The notes beneath the pieces were generated by a model. The model did not search any database, was not told the origin of the DNA, and saw nothing but the letters and a program-made list of their open reading frames with translations. From Candidatus Accumulibacter contiguus (GTDB lineage Bacteria; Pseudomonadota; Gammaproteobacteria; Burkholderiales; Rhodocyclaceae): a DNA stretch of 64,000 nucleotides. Shown here in pieces: positions 38,253-48,645 of the stretch (the first letter of the stretch is position 1; each line of letters opens with the position of its first letter). The stretch covers positions 62,001 through 126,000 of the forward strand of contig NZ_SPMX01000006.1 of NCBI RefSeq assembly GCF_012940005.1. Reading direction: 5' to 3'. The translations under genes and the position numbers were made by a program.

Positions 38253-38906
38253 CTACGGCATTTCGTCAAGCCCCACCATGACCAGATGCCCGGTCTCTCC
38301 CCAGGTTTCCAGACTCCAGCAGCCGTCACGGACGCTCACCCAGTTGATCCCGGCGTTGGGAATCAGAAAGTCACGCGGATTGCTCAAAGGGTGACCCCGA
38401 ACCAGGCGGTTGACGATGTCGAGCACGCCGCCATGGGTGACGACGATGACCGTCTGGCCTCGATGGTCGATGGCAATCCGCTGCAGGCCGGCACGAACCC
38501 GTTCGTAGAGTTGCTGCAGACTCTCACCGCCCTGCGGAATGACGAAATCCGGCTCGCGTCTTTCAAACGCCAGGTACTCGGCCGGGTACCTGGCACGCGA
38601 TTCATCGTAGGTCAATCCTTCAAAAATGCCATAGCGCCGCTCACGGAACTCCGACCGCAAGCTTGGGCGCAACTTCAGGCGGGCAGCGAGGCGCTCGGCG
38701 GTCTGGCGAGTGCGTAGCAGGTCACTGCTGTACAGCGCTGTCACCGGCTCGCCAGCCAGCCAGACTGCTGCTGCTTCCGCCTGTGACAGACCAGCCGCAT
38801 TCAGGCCGATGTCGATCTGCCCCTGAATCCGTTTGTCGACGTTCCAGGTCGTCTCGCCATGCCGGACGAGGCAAATTCGCGTTGTTTCTTCCCTGGAAAT
38901 CACCAC
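38253..38906 (-). CDS. Histidine phosphatase (phosphoglycerate mutase-like)
   Basis: The start is a GTG at 38906 (38903 is also possible), close behind the icmF stop. The ATG at 38993 lies within icmF. The roughly 217-residue protein has the catalytic LVRHGETTWN motif (about residues 12-21). FRERRYGIFEGLTYDE and a late VVTHGGVLDIVNRLV provide the second catalytic His. The family includes phosphoglycerate mutases and various phosphatases (alpha-ribazole phosphatase CobC is similar). Next to the cobalamin-dependent IcmF a CobC-like role is tempting but not shown. Confidence 0.87.
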   Translation of the reverse strand: MVISREETTRICLVRHGETTWNVDKRIQGQIDIGLNAAGLSQAEAAAVWLAGEPVTALYSSDLLRTRQTAERLAARLKLRPSLRSEFRERRYGIFEGLTYDESRARYPAEYLAFERREPDFVIPQGGESLQQLYERVRAGLQRIAIDHRGQTVIVVTHGGVLDIVNRLVRGHPLSNPRDFLIPNAGINWVSVRDGCWSLETWGETGHLVMVGLDEMP

Positions 38907-38913
38907 ATGCCAC

Positions 38914-41900
38914 CTACATGCTGCGACGGTACTGTCCGCCCACCTCATAGAGCGCGCCGGTAATCTGACCGAGCGAGCAGACGCGAACCGCATCCATCAG
39001 GACTGCAAAGACATTGTCGTTGTCGATGACGGACTGTTTCAGGCGTTCGAGCATCGCACCAGAAGCCGCCGCGTTGCGTAACTGGAAGTCCTGCAGGCGA
39101 GTCAATTGCGACTGCTTTTCGTCTTCCGTCGAACGTGCGAGTTCGATTTCGATCTGTGTGTCGCCCTTCGGGTTACGGAAAGTATTGACGCCGACGATCG
39201 GAAATGAACCATCGTGTTTCTTGTGCTCGTAGTAGAGGGATTCCTCCTGGATCTTGCCGCGCTGATATCCGGTTTCCATGGCCCCGAGGACGCCACCACG
39301 CCCGGAGATGGCTTCGAACTCCTTCAATACCGCCTCTTCAACCAGATCAGTCAGCTCTTCGATGATGAAAGAGCCCTGATTCGGGTTCTCGTTCATCGCC
39401 AGCCCCCACTCGCGGTTGATGATCAGCTGGATGGCCATGGCACGGCGAACCGATTCTTCGGTCGGCGTGGTGATCGCTTCGTCGTAGGCGTTGGTGTGCA
39501 GCGAATTACAGTTGTCGTAAATGGCAATCAGCGCCTGCAGCGTGGTGCGAATGTCGTTGAATGCCATCTCCTGGGCGTGCAGTGAGCGACCGGAAGTCTG
39601 GATGTGGTATTTCAGTTTCTGGCTGCGCTCGTTGCCACCGTACTTGTTTTTCATCGCCACGGCCCAGATGCGGCGGGCGACACGACCAATGACCGAATAC
39701 TCGGGGTCCATGCCGTTGCTGAAGAAAAAACGACAGATTCGGCGCAAAATCGTCGATATGCATGCCGCGTGCCAGATAGGTCTCGACATAGGTAAAGCCA
39801 TTGGCCAGCGTGAAAGCCAACTGTGAGATCGGATTGGCGCCGGCTTCGGCAATGTGATAACCGGAAATCGACACCGAATAGAAGTTGCCGATCTGCTGAT
39901 GGACGAAGAACTCCTGGATGTCGCCCATCATCTTGAGCGCGAATTCGGTCGAAAAGATGCAGGTATTCTGACCCTGGTCCTCCTTCAGGATGTCGGCCTG
40001 GACGGTACCTCGGACATTGGCCAGCACCCAGACACGAATCTTCTGCATCTCGTCTTCGGTCGGGTCGCGGTCGTTATCGACGCGGAACTTGTCGACCTGC
40101 TGGTCGATCGCGGCGTTGAAGAACATGGACAGGATGATCGGCGCCGGACCGTTGATGGTCAGCGACACCGAGGTGGTCGGTGCGCACAGTTCGAAACCAT
40201 CAAACAGGACTTTCATGTCGTCGAGCGTGGCGATCGACACGCCGGAGTTTCCGACCTTGCCGTAGATATCCGGCCGGGCATCGGGATCACATCCGTAAAG
40301 GGTGACCGAATCGAAAGCGGTCGAAAGCCGCTTCGCGGGCATGCCTTCCGAAACCTTCTTGAAGCGACGGTTGGTACGGAAGGCGTCGCCTTCGCCGGCA
40401 AACATGCGCGTCGGATCCTCGTTCTCGCGCTTGAATGCAAAGACACCGGCGGTAAAGGGGAAGGAACCCGGGACATTCTCCTTCATCAGGAAACGCAGCA
40501 CCTCGCCGTCATCCTTGCTGGCCGGCAGGGATACCTTGCGAATGCGCGTTCCCGAGAGCGAGGTGTTGGTGAGGCGGGTACGGATCTCCTTGTCGCGAAT
40601 CTTGACCACGTATTCGTCCTGCGCGTAGAGTTCGACGGTCTTGGGCCACATGTCGAGCAGTTTCCTCGCCCGTGCGTCGAGTTGCCCGTCTTTCCAGGAG
40701 ATCAATTCAGCAAAGTCGCCTGCAGGCTTGCCACAGCTTTCAAACAGGTCTCTGGCGGTTTTCAGGGACTGTCGCTGGCGAGCGATCTCTGCCTGTTCTG
40801 CGGTATGGCGATGGTAACTGCGAACGGCTTCGGCAATTTCGGCCAGGTAGCGCACGCGTTGCGCAGGAACGATGGCGCGCTGGTTCGACGATTGACGAAC
40901 GCTGACCAGCGGCAGCCTGCCCTTTTTCAACTTCAGGCCAAGCGCGTGCAATTTGGACGCGATCGCCTGATAGAGAGAGGTCACCCCGTCGTCGTTGAAG
41001 CGTGCCGCCATCGTGCCAAATACCGGCATTTCGTCCGGGCTCTGGCTGAAAGCCTCGTGGTTGCGCTGATATTGCTTGCGCACATCGCGCAGAGCATCCT
41101 CGGCACCCTTGCGGTCAAATTTGTTGATGGCCACGAAATCGGCGAAGTCGAGCATGTCGATCTTCTCGAGTTGCGAAGCGGCACCGAACTCGGGGGTCAT
41201 CACATAGAGCGAGACATCGACCAGGGGCACGATCGCAGCGTTGCCCTGCCCGATGCCTGAGGTCTCGACGATCACGAAATCAAAGCCAGCCAGCTTGCAG
41301 GCAGCGATCACCTCGGGCAGTGCGGCAGATACCTCGGAGCCTGTTTCGCGCGTCGCCAGCGAGCGCATGTAGATGTTCGGGTGTTCGATGGCGTTCATGC
41401 GGATGCGGTCACCGAGCAGCGCACCCCCCGTGCGCTTGCGCGAGGGATCGATGGAAACGATCGCCAGCTTGATGGTGTCGCCCTGATCGAGCCGGAAGCG
41501 ACGCACCAGTTCGTCGGTCAGCGAGGACTTGCCGGCACCGCCGGTACCGGTGATGCCGAGCACCGGCACCTTGAGTCCGGCCGCGGCGTGCAGGATTTTC
41601 TTGCGCAGCGCTTCTGGATAGGCGCCATTTTCCAGTGCACTGATGATCTGCGCCAGTTTGCGGCGGTTCCCGGCCTTCAGCGCGGCGAGCACTTCGTCCG
41701 GTTCCTGCGGGGCCAGCGCAGCAATGTCGACGTCGGACGTCGCCATCAGCTCGTTGATCATTCCCTGCAAGCCCATCGACTGGCCGTCCTGCGGTGAGTA
41801 GACACGCGTCACGCCGTAGGCGTGCAGTTCGTCGATCTCGCCCGGAACGATGACCCCGCCGCCGCCACCGAAAACTTTGATATTTTCGCCGCCACCGGCC

Positions 41901-42181
41901 TTCAACAGATCGATCATGTACTTGAAGAATTCGACGTGCCCCCCCTGGTAGGAGGTGATGGCAATTCCCTGCACATCCTCCTGCAGTGCCGCATTTACAA
42001 TCTCCTGTACGGAACGGTTGTGGCCTAGATGGATGACCTCGGCGCCCGTCGACTGCAGAATTCGCCGCATGATGTTGATTGATGCGTCATGCCCGTCGAA
42101 CAAGGAGGCAGCCGTGACAAAGCGCACCTTGTGCTTGGGCTTGTAGGGCAGAAGCTTCTTGGCAATGGAAAGGTCAGTCAT
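38914..42181 (-). CDS. icmF: Fused isobutyryl-CoA mutase IcmF (methylmalonyl-CoA mutase family), frameshifted
   Basis: The ATG at 42181 is preceded by GGAG. From the N-terminus come the B12-binding domain with [11 protein letters not shown], a MeaB-like GTPase with P-loop [12 protein letters not shown] (about residue 208) and NKFDRKG, and a large mutase domain. This fusion interconverts isobutyryl-CoA and n-butyryl-CoA or pivalyl-CoA/isovaleryl-CoA using adenosylcobalamin. After about residue 817 the frame ends in unrelated sequence, while the real C-terminal ([20 protein letters not shown]) continues in another frame to 38914. Removing one base from plus-strand A6 at 39725-39730 restores about 1088 residues, the usual length. 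Confidence 0.9.
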
Positions 42182-42349
42182 GTCGTTCGCGCTCCACAAA
42201 GATCAGGAATGTCCTGAATACCGGAAATTGTACAAGGACGCACATGGTAGAAAGTTGACGCCAATAAAGCCATTCCCCAATACGCCGCCAACAATGTATA
42301 TATTGCCAACTTGAAATATCCCATCAATACACAGCCTTGCGAGAAGCCG

Positions 42350-43480
42350 ATGCCAAACCCTGAGAAGACTGCCAAGGAGATCACCGGCGAGAGGGTCAAG
42401 GATGCCACACCAACTGCCACTGCTCCGGCACGCGCGACCGTGGCCATTGCCTTTGTACAGGGAATGCTGGCAGGTCTTCAGCATGCAGGTCGTGATACCG
42501 AACCGCTCCTCGAAAGGGCACACATAGCGGTGCAGGTGCTGCACGACCCGAGCGCCCGCATTCCCGTCGACCGCTACGCCGAACTGTACAATCTGATCAA
42601 TAGCGAACTCGACGATGAAGGATTTGGACTGTTCTCGGTGCCGATACGTACCGGCACCTTCGAGTTCCTCTGTCGCAGCACCATCACCGCGCCGACGCTG
42701 GCCGAGGCCATCGATCGCAGCATTCGCTTCCTGCGCTTGCTGCTGCCCGACCTCGGTGTCCGTCTCGATAGCCACCTCGAGCAGGCATGCCTGTGCATCG
42801 TGGAAAACCGCCCGCTCACCATCGGACGGATCTTCGCCTTCGAATGGCTACTGCGCCTGCTGCACGGACTTTTTTCCTGGCTGGTGGGACGCAGCATCGT
42901 TCTCGATTCGGTTGCTTTCCCTTACCCTCGCCCGCAACACGCACAGGATTATGCGCTGATTTACACTGCGCACTCGACTTTTGATGCCCAGAGGCTCACC
43001 GCCTTCTTCGCTGCCAACTTGCTGGACCTGCCGATTCGTCGCGACGAGGCAGCCCTGCAAAGCTTCCTCGAAGGCGCACCCGGCAAGCTGACCACTTTGT
43101 ACCGTCGTGACCGCGAGATGGTCCTGCGCGTACGCAACACGTTGCGTGACGCGCTGCCGGTGTCGAACTCGCTCGCCGAGGTCGCCCGCACACTGAATAT
43201 ATCGCCACGCACGCTGCATCGCCGGCTGGAGGAAGAGGGATCGAGCTTTCAGGCGATCAAGGATGCCTTGCGCCGCGATCTGGCGATCAACCGACTCGCC
43301 AAGACCAGACAGGCACTTGCAGAGGTGGCCGCCGAACTGGGTTTTGCCGACAGTGCGGCCTTCTACCGGGCTTTCGTGAGATGGACCGGTATGGCCCCGG
43401 CACATTACCGCCAGCGACTGCAGGCGGCAGGTAACGGGTCCAGTCAGGGGTCCAGTCAGCACCTCACTTTTCGGTCATGA
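42350..43480 (+). CDS. AraC-family regulator with arabinose-binding-like N-terminal domain
   Basis: The 376-residue protein starts at the ATG at 42350, preceded by GAGAAG. A TTG start 39 nt upstream is possible. Residues about 35-220 resemble the Arabinose_bd (OruR-type) sensor domain. The C-terminus holds two helix-turn-helix motifs: EVARTLNISPRTLHRRLEEE and EVAAELGFADSAAFYRAFVR. It is divergent from icmF, with direct GCCAAC repeats at 42287 and 42305 in the gap, and is a good candidate for its regulator. It ends 17 bp inside the convergent FeeM-like gene. Confidence 0.9.
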   Translation: MPNPEKTAKEITGERVKDATPTATAPARATVAIAFVQGMLAGLQHAGRDTEPLLERAHIAVQVLHDPSARIPVDRYAELYNLINSELDDEGFGLFSVPIRTGTFEFLCRSTITAPTLAEAIDRSIRFLRLLLPDLGVRLDSHLEQACLCIVENRPLTIGRIFAFEWLLRLLHGLFSWLVGRSIVLDSVAFPYPRPQHAQDYALIYTAHSTFDAQRLTAFFAANLLDLPIRRDEAALQSFLEGAPGKLTTLYRRDREMVLRVRNTLRDALPVSNSLAEVARTLNISPRTLHRRLEEEGSSFQAIKDALRRDLAINRLAKTRQALAEVAAELGFADSAAFYRAFVRWTGMAPAHYRQRLQAAGNGSSQGSSQHLTFRS

Positions 43481-44774
43481 AGCGCGTCGCGTTTTCCAGG
43501 TCGGCGTGGGTGCTGCCGCGGTACAGTGCATTGACGAACTTGCGCCAGATCAGGTCCGGCTCACCCAGCTCGAAGTCAAAAACTCCGCTCGCCGACTCCC
43601 TCGTCGCCAAAACGTAGATTTGAGATACTTCCGAAGGACCCAGCCGAACAATCGCCTCACCCCAGACATTGAGTGGGACGCCGGCCTGTGCGTACGCCTG
43701 AAAACCGTAACGCGACAGTTCGAAGATTTCGAGCCGCAACCGGCATGACATGCCATCGAGCGCCGGTACCGAAAACTTTGCCGGACATCTGACCGAAAAA
43801 CGCCGGTGGCTCCTGTCCACCGCGACATCCTGACTCTCCTCGGGGAGTGCTGGCAGAATCGAGCGGTACGCCGGCAGGTCGTAGATCGTATGCAGCAGCT
43901 TCTTCTTGCGATCGCTGAGCTGCATGAAGACGCTCGTGCGCACATTGAAGAAGTGATCGAGCAACTCGGGAGTCAGCACCGGATCATTGGTGGTATAGAA
44001 ACGGCGCGGCGGCAGCTTGATGTTGGGCAGCCTGACCTCGGTGAAGAAGGCATAAAGGTTCCGCTTGGGCGGTTTGGAAGAATAGTGTCTTCTGAATACT
44101 TCCGGGGCGGTACTGAGGTCCAGTGTTGCGCCAACGGCTGGCGCGCCATTCACGAAATCGTAATTCTCGACCACGTTTTGCGTCAGCCGTTTGAAGAACA
44201 GCAAGGATTCGTACATCTCGATATGGCTGGGATTGACCGCGATCACCAGGTGCCGGGTATCAAAGAAGGTAGTGCAGTACTCGTACATGAATTTCATCAG
44301 CGGGAACAGAATGCTGCCGCCGGTTCGGCGGAAACGGCGATGTATCGCCAAAGCCGACACCTCGGCAATGTTCCCCTTCTTTTCCCGCAAGGCCGTCAAA
44401 TCGAAGATGCGCTGCAGGGGAAATCCCAGAACGCTCTCCCTGATCAGGGACAGGGTGCCGACCACCTCTCCGTCATACTTGGCGCACAAGGTCGTGGTCG
44501 TCGGCAAGGCATGATATATGGTCACGCGCATCCCGGAGGGATCGGGCTTCATGAACTTGCTGCCCACGTAGGCGTCGTGTAGCAAGGTAAAGCATGCCTC
44601 GAGTTCCTCCTGGGTATCCGCGATCTTCAACTCGAGGCTGGCGTTCGGCGCAGGATCGCAATCGACGAAATTACGGTAAACAGCGAAGCGCCTTTCTCGC
44701 GGGAGAAAGTTGAACAGCTTTCTCAGCGTCCCGCTCAGCAGCTTTCGTACCGGCAAGACTAATTTTCTGATCAT
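43464..44774 (-). CDS. FeeM-like N-acyl amino acid synthase with C-terminal PilZ-like domain
   Basis: The ATG at 44774 has GGAGG seven bases upstream. Earlier in-frame starts lack this. Residues about 40-240 form a GNAT fold of the FeeM/N-acyl amino acid synthase group, including YHALPTTTTLCAKYDGEVVG, SALAIHRRFRRTGG and LVIAVNPSHIEMYESLLFF. Such enzymes join a fatty acyl chain from acyl carrier protein to an amino acid. Residues about 323-425 look like PilZ: RRFSVR fits RxxxR and ELSRYG fits (D/N)xSxxG with Glu at the first position. Cyclic di-GMP control is therefore possible. Confidence 0.72.
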   Translation of the reverse strand: MIRKLVLPVRKLLSGTLRKLFNFLPRERRFAVYRNFVDCDPAPNASLELKIADTQEELEACFTLLHDAYVGSKFMKPDPSGMRVTIYHALPTTTTLCAKYDGEVVGTLSLIRESVLGFPLQRIFDLTALREKKGNIAEVSALAIHRRFRRTGGSILFPLMKFMYEYCTTFFDTRHLVIAVNPSHIEMYESLLFFKRLTQNVVENYDFVNGAPAVGATLDLSTAPEVFRRHYSSKPPKRNLYAFFTEVRLPNIKLPPRRFYTTNDPVLTPELLDHFFNVRTSVFMQLSDRKKKLLHTIYDLPAYRSILPALPEESQDVAVDRSHRRFSVRCPAKFSVPALDGMSCRLRLEIFELSRYGFQAYAQAGVPLNVWGEAIVRLGPSEVSQIYVLATRESASGVFDFELGEPDLIWRKFVNALYRGSTHADLENATRFMTEK

Positions 44775-45063
44775 CAACATTCCTCCCGCAGCAACGACTG
44801 CCCGAACGGCACGTGGTCCTGCTGCTGAATAATACATCCCCCGGTTTCCCTGGGTAATGTCGGAGCCTGATTGTTACGGTATCCAAATCCGGAAGCGGCG
44901 TGGGAATTTCGGCACCGCACTTTCGAGATTCTCATCGTGCATCTTATCAAAAGGGATGGTCTTTACTTGTATTGTTTGATTCCCCGATCCGCCTGCTGTT
45001 GCATCTTTCGTTCGATTGGTACAGCATCGCCGATTGGCCGAGAATAGAAAATAGGGGATGGAC

Positions 45064-47235
45064 ATGATTGCTGCGTTGTTGCGTCGCCTGAGTCTGATGA
45101 ATCGACTGACCGTGACCGCCGTTCTGGCCTTGCTGGCCATGCTGCTGATCGTCTGGGAAAGTGTGTGGTCGATGCATCACCTGCTTTACGAGGACCGCCA
45201 GGTCAAGACACGGCATCTGGTCGAGGTGGCGATCAGCGTCCTTGATCATTACCACGATCTGCAGAAAGCCGGCACGCTGAGCGAGGACGAAGCCAGACAG
45301 CAAGCGATCGCTGCGGTCAAGCGGATGCGTTATGAAAAGACCGAGTACTTCTGGATCAACGACCTCGGCAAGCCGGTGCCGAAAATGGTGATGCACTCGA
45401 CGGTACCAGCGCTCGATGGCAAGGTGCTCGATGAGAGCCGTTTCAACAAGGCCATCTCCCTGCAGGCCGGGCTGAGCGGCGACAAGATCAAGGCGGATGG
45501 CAAGAATCTCTTTGTCAGCTTCAACGAGGTGGTCGACAAGGCAGGCGAAGGCTATGTCGAATACCTCTGGCCCAAGCCTCTCGCAGGCGGCGGGGTGAGC
45601 AGCGAACTGTTTACCAAGCTGTCCTACGTCAAGAAGTTCGAACCCTGGGGCTGGGTCGTTGGTTCCGGCATCTACATTGATGATGTCGACCGGATATTCC
45701 TGGAAGAGGCGAAGCACAGCGTCTTACTGGCGATTGCTGCTACCTGCATCCTGCTGCTGAGCAGTTGGCTGGTGCGGAAAAGCATCGTCAGCGAGTTCGG
45801 TGGCGAACCCCGCCTCGCGTTGGGCGTGTCCAGCAGGATCGCCAGCGGCGACCTGACGCAGGAGGTACCCTTGCAAAGAGATGACCGGGACAGCCTCATG
45901 TTCGTTCTCGCGCACATGCAGAGCAGCCTCAAGGAAATGCTGCGCGCCATCTTCATCAACGCCAACAAGGTGCAGGCAAGTATCGAACGCCTTTCCGCCG
46001 AGTCCAACGCGATCAACCTGGCGACCCAGGTGCAGGCCGCTGCCGTCAAACACAGCCGTTTGGCGATTACCGACGTTTCGGCAAGCGTCGATGTGGTGAA
46101 TGGACTGGTACATGCAACCGAAGATGGCGCCAACGAGGTCGCGCGGCGCGCCCATGATGGCGCCAATGTAGCGGCAAAGGTTGCAGTCGAGATGCAGGCC
46201 ATCGCCGATACGGTCGCGGTCTCGTCGGAGCAGGTTTCCCGGCTGGTGGCCAGTACCAGCGAAATCGGCAACATGGCCAGGGTGATCAGGGAAATTGCCG
46301 ACCAGACCAATCTGTTGGCACTCAATGCAGCCATCGAGGCTGCCCGCGCCGGCGAACAGGGGCGCGGCTTCGCGGTCGTGGCCGACGAGGTCCGCAAACT
46401 CGCTGAGCGAACCAGCAAGGCGACGAGTGAGATCGGGAGCATCCTGCAGGGCATCCGGACCGATACCGAAAGTGCAGTCGAAGGCATGCAGGCGGCGGCA
46501 CCGGTAATCGCCAGCGGCGTCACGCAGGCCAACTCCGCCGCCGACACCTTGTATGCCATCGAAGAACAGGCGCAGGACACTCTCCAGAAAATGAAGGCGC
46601 TTTCGCAGGCGACCCGCGAGCAGACACAGCGCATCGAAGACATCGTCAGCAATGTCGATGAGGTGATGACCGCTTCAGGACAGACCGAGAATGTAATCAA
46701 ACAGTCGCTGCAATCGGCGGCCGACCTGGAACAGGCGTCCAGCGAGATGTTCTCGATGGTGCAACGCTTCAATATTGGCGAGTTGGACGGCAACGGACGG
46801 CAACCGGCGGCTCGTGCTCAGGCTGCGGTCAAGCCGCTGATGGCCTGGTCAAGTGCCTTGGCCGTGGGGCATGCGGAAATCGATCGCCAGCATCAGGTGT
46901 TGATCGAAATCGCCAACCGTCTGAACCATGCCATGCTCACCGGAGCAGGCCGGGTGGCCTGCGGATCGATTCTCGACGAACTCGTCAACTATACGGTCAA
47001 TCATTTCGGCTTCGAAGAGAAGCTGATGGAGAAGCACAGCTACCCAGACCGCGCGGCGCACCTGGCCGCCCATCGCAAGCTGATCGCAGAAGTCTCGAAG
47101 TTCAAGCGCCAGTATGAAGACGGAGGGGCAATCTCGGTCGAGCTGATGGGCTTCATCCGCGATTGGCTGGTCAACCACATCCTCAAGGTCGACCGGGCGC
47201 TGGTGCGTGATCTGAGCAGCCGGGGGCTGTCGTGA
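45064..47235 (+). CDS. Methyl-accepting chemotaxis protein with cache sensor and C-terminal hemerythrin domain
   Basis: ATG 45064 is favoured because AGGGG lies six bases upstream. ATG 45058 is also in frame. Residues about 10-30 are a membrane helix. A cache domain follows ([20 protein letters not shown]), then a second membrane helix near 220, HAMP and the methyl-accepting hairpin [10 protein letters not shown] (about residue 445). Residues about 595-720 are a bacteriohemerythrin domain with ligands in [20 protein letters not shown] and HILKVD. All seven iron ligands are present, so it should bind oxygen. It is an aerotaxis or redox receptor like DcrH. Confidence 0.93.
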   Translation: MIAALLRRLSLMNRLTVTAVLALLAMLLIVWESVWSMHHLLYEDRQVKTRHLVEVAISVLDHYHDLQKAGTLSEDEARQQAIAAVKRMRYEKTEYFWINDLGKPVPKMVMHSTVPALDGKVLDESRFNKAISLQAGLSGDKIKADGKNLFVSFNEVVDKAGEGYVEYLWPKPLAGGGVSSELFTKLSYVKKFEPWGWVVGSGIYIDDVDRIFLEEAKHSVLLAIAATCILLLSSWLVRKSIVSEFGGEPRLALGVSSRIASGDLTQEVPLQRDDRDSLMFVLAHMQSSLKEMLRAIFINANKVQASIERLSAESNAINLATQVQAAAVKHSRLAITDVSASVDVVNGLVHATEDGANEVARRAHDGANVAAKVAVEMQAIADTVAVSSEQVSRLVASTSEIGNMARVIREIADQTNLLALNAAIEAARAGEQGRGFAVVADEVRKLAERTSKATSEIGSILQGIRTDTESAVEGMQAAAPVIASGVTQANSAADTLYAIEEQAQDTLQKMKALSQATREQTQRIEDIVSNVDEVMTASGQTENVIKQSLQSAADLEQASSEMFSMVQRFNIGELDGNGRQPAARAQAAVKPLMAWSSALAVGHAEIDRQHQVLIEIANRLNHAMLTGAGRVACGSILDELVNYTVNHFGFEEKLMEKHSYPDRAAHLAAHRKLIAEVSKFKRQYEDGGAISVELMGFIRDWLVNHILKVDRALVRDLSSRGLS

Positions 47236-47296
47236 AAGACGCCCCAGGGGCGCCGGCGGCCTCCTGTCTGCCTGGATTACCGGAATCCGCAGCGCG

Positions 47297-48592
47297 ATGA
47301 GCGACCTGGCCCGGCAGCAAGGTCGCCGCCGCGCACTGGCCCTGGGGATCGTTATTGCGGCTTACGTCCTGTCGTTTTTTCAGCGCTTTGCGCCTGCCGG
47401 CATCGCGCCGGACCTGATCACGGCGTTCAACACCACGGCGTCATCGCTGGGGGTGCTGGCGGCGACCTACTTCTACGTTTACACCGTGATGCAGGTGCCG
47501 ACCGGCATCCTCGTCGATACCCTCGGACCGCGCCTGATTCTCCTGCTCGGCGGACTGGTCGGCGGCGTCGGGAGCCTGTTGTTCGGCATGGCGCCCAATT
47601 TCGATCTGGCCCTGCTGGGGCGTACGCTGATCGGGCTGGGCGTTTCAGTGACTTTCATCGCCATGCTCAAGATCATCGCCCTGTCTTTTGATGAACGCCG
47701 CTTTGCCAGCCTGGTTGGCCTGAGCATGCTGATCGGTAACCTGGGATCGGTGCTGGCCGGCGCGCCACTCTCCTGGCTGGCCCAGATCACCGGCTGGCGA
47801 AGTATATTCGTCGGCCTGGCGGCTGTTTCGCTGCTACTGGGAACGGCTTGCTGGTACTTGTTGCGCGAGCCTGCAGATGAGAGCCAAAGTCCATCGGCCC
47901 CGGCAGGCAAACCTCGCTTCGACCGCACGGTGATATTCTCCGGCCTGCTGTCGGTGCTCGGTAACCGTGACACCTGGCCGGTTGCCGCAGTCAATTTCGG
48001 GATCAGCGGCAGTTTCTTTGCTTTTGCGGGCTTGTGGGCAACGCCTTTCCTGACCGAGGTGCATCATCTGGAGCGCGCCGTGGCAGCCAGGCACGTGAGT
48101 CTCTATTTCGCTGGTTTCGCGCTGGGCTGTGTATTCGTCGGTACGCTCTCTGATCGCCTGGGCCGGCGCAAGCCGGTGCTGGTGGCGGGTAGCCACCTGT
48201 ATGCCTTGATCTGGCTGGTCTGGCTTTCCGGCAGCACCCTGCCTGTGAGCTTGAGCTTCGCGCTGTTCGCGCTGATGGGACTGCTCACCGCCAGCTTCAC
48301 GCTGACCTGGGCCTGCGCCAAGGAGGTCAATCCGCCACTACTCTCGGGTATGTCGACCAGCGTGACCAATATGGGCGGCTTCCTGGCGGCCGCCATCCTG
48401 CAGCCGCTGGTCGGCTGGGTCATGGATTGGAGCTGGCAAGGGGGTCTGACAGCAGCCGGGGCACGCCTGTACACGCCAGCGGATTTCCACACCGGCCTGC
48501 TCCTGCTGGCCGGAACGGCCAGCTTCGGTGCCCTGGCTTCGTGGCGGATTCGGGAAACCAACTGCCGGAACATCTGGCAAGCACCGGCCTAA
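47297..48592 (+). CDS. Major facilitator superfamily transporter
   Basis: The 431-residue protein has twelve predicted membrane helices. The loop 2-3 signature is VDTLGPRLILLLGG, and a second half begins near residue 215 with a matching GTLSDRLGRRKPVLV loop. Such proteins use a proton gradient to import or export small molecules. The substrate is not identifiable. The N-terminus RFAPAGIAPDLITAFNT resembles MFS proteins of the sugar-phosphate/hexuronate group. It lies 61 bp behind the chemoreceptor gene. Confidence 0.9.
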   Translation: MSDLARQQGRRRALALGIVIAAYVLSFFQRFAPAGIAPDLITAFNTTASSLGVLAATYFYVYTVMQVPTGILVDTLGPRLILLLGGLVGGVGSLLFGMAPNFDLALLGRTLIGLGVSVTFIAMLKIIALSFDERRFASLVGLSMLIGNLGSVLAGAPLSWLAQITGWRSIFVGLAAVSLLLGTACWYLLREPADESQSPSAPAGKPRFDRTVIFSGLLSVLGNRDTWPVAAVNFGISGSFFAFAGLWATPFLTEVHHLERAVAARHVSLYFAGFALGCVFVGTLSDRLGRRKPVLVAGSHLYALIWLVWLSGSTLPVSLSFALFALMGLLTASFTLTWACAKEVNPPLLSGMSTSVTNMGGFLAAAILQPLVGWVMDWSWQGGLTAAGARLYTPADFHTGLLLLAGTASFGALASWRIRETNCRNIWQAPA

Positions 48593-48645
48593 CGGTCATG
48601 GCTTTGTGAGACACCCCGGATGATGAAAGCCCTGACCGTTTCCCT
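48590..48645 (-). repeat. Hairpin half of the dispersed intergenic repeat
   Basis: TAACGGTCATGGCTTT (48590-48605) is inversely repeated by AAAGCCCTGACCGTTT (48626-48641), with CACCCCGGATGATG in between. Read on the minus strand, this is the right-hand hairpin of the full-length element. It fills the gap between the convergent MFS and OmpA genes and may help terminate both. Confidence 0.65.

Noticed and set aside
39854-41260. Long plus-strand open frame inside icmF (468 codons)
   Set aside because: It is antisense to the conserved mutase and GTPase region and resembles no protein.
42281-42316. Near-palindrome CAATGTATATATTG and GCCAAC direct repeats as a defined AraC operator
   Set aside because: The palindrome has mismatches and the repeat spacing (18 bp) is not a standard AraC site, so it is only mentioned under the regulator gene.
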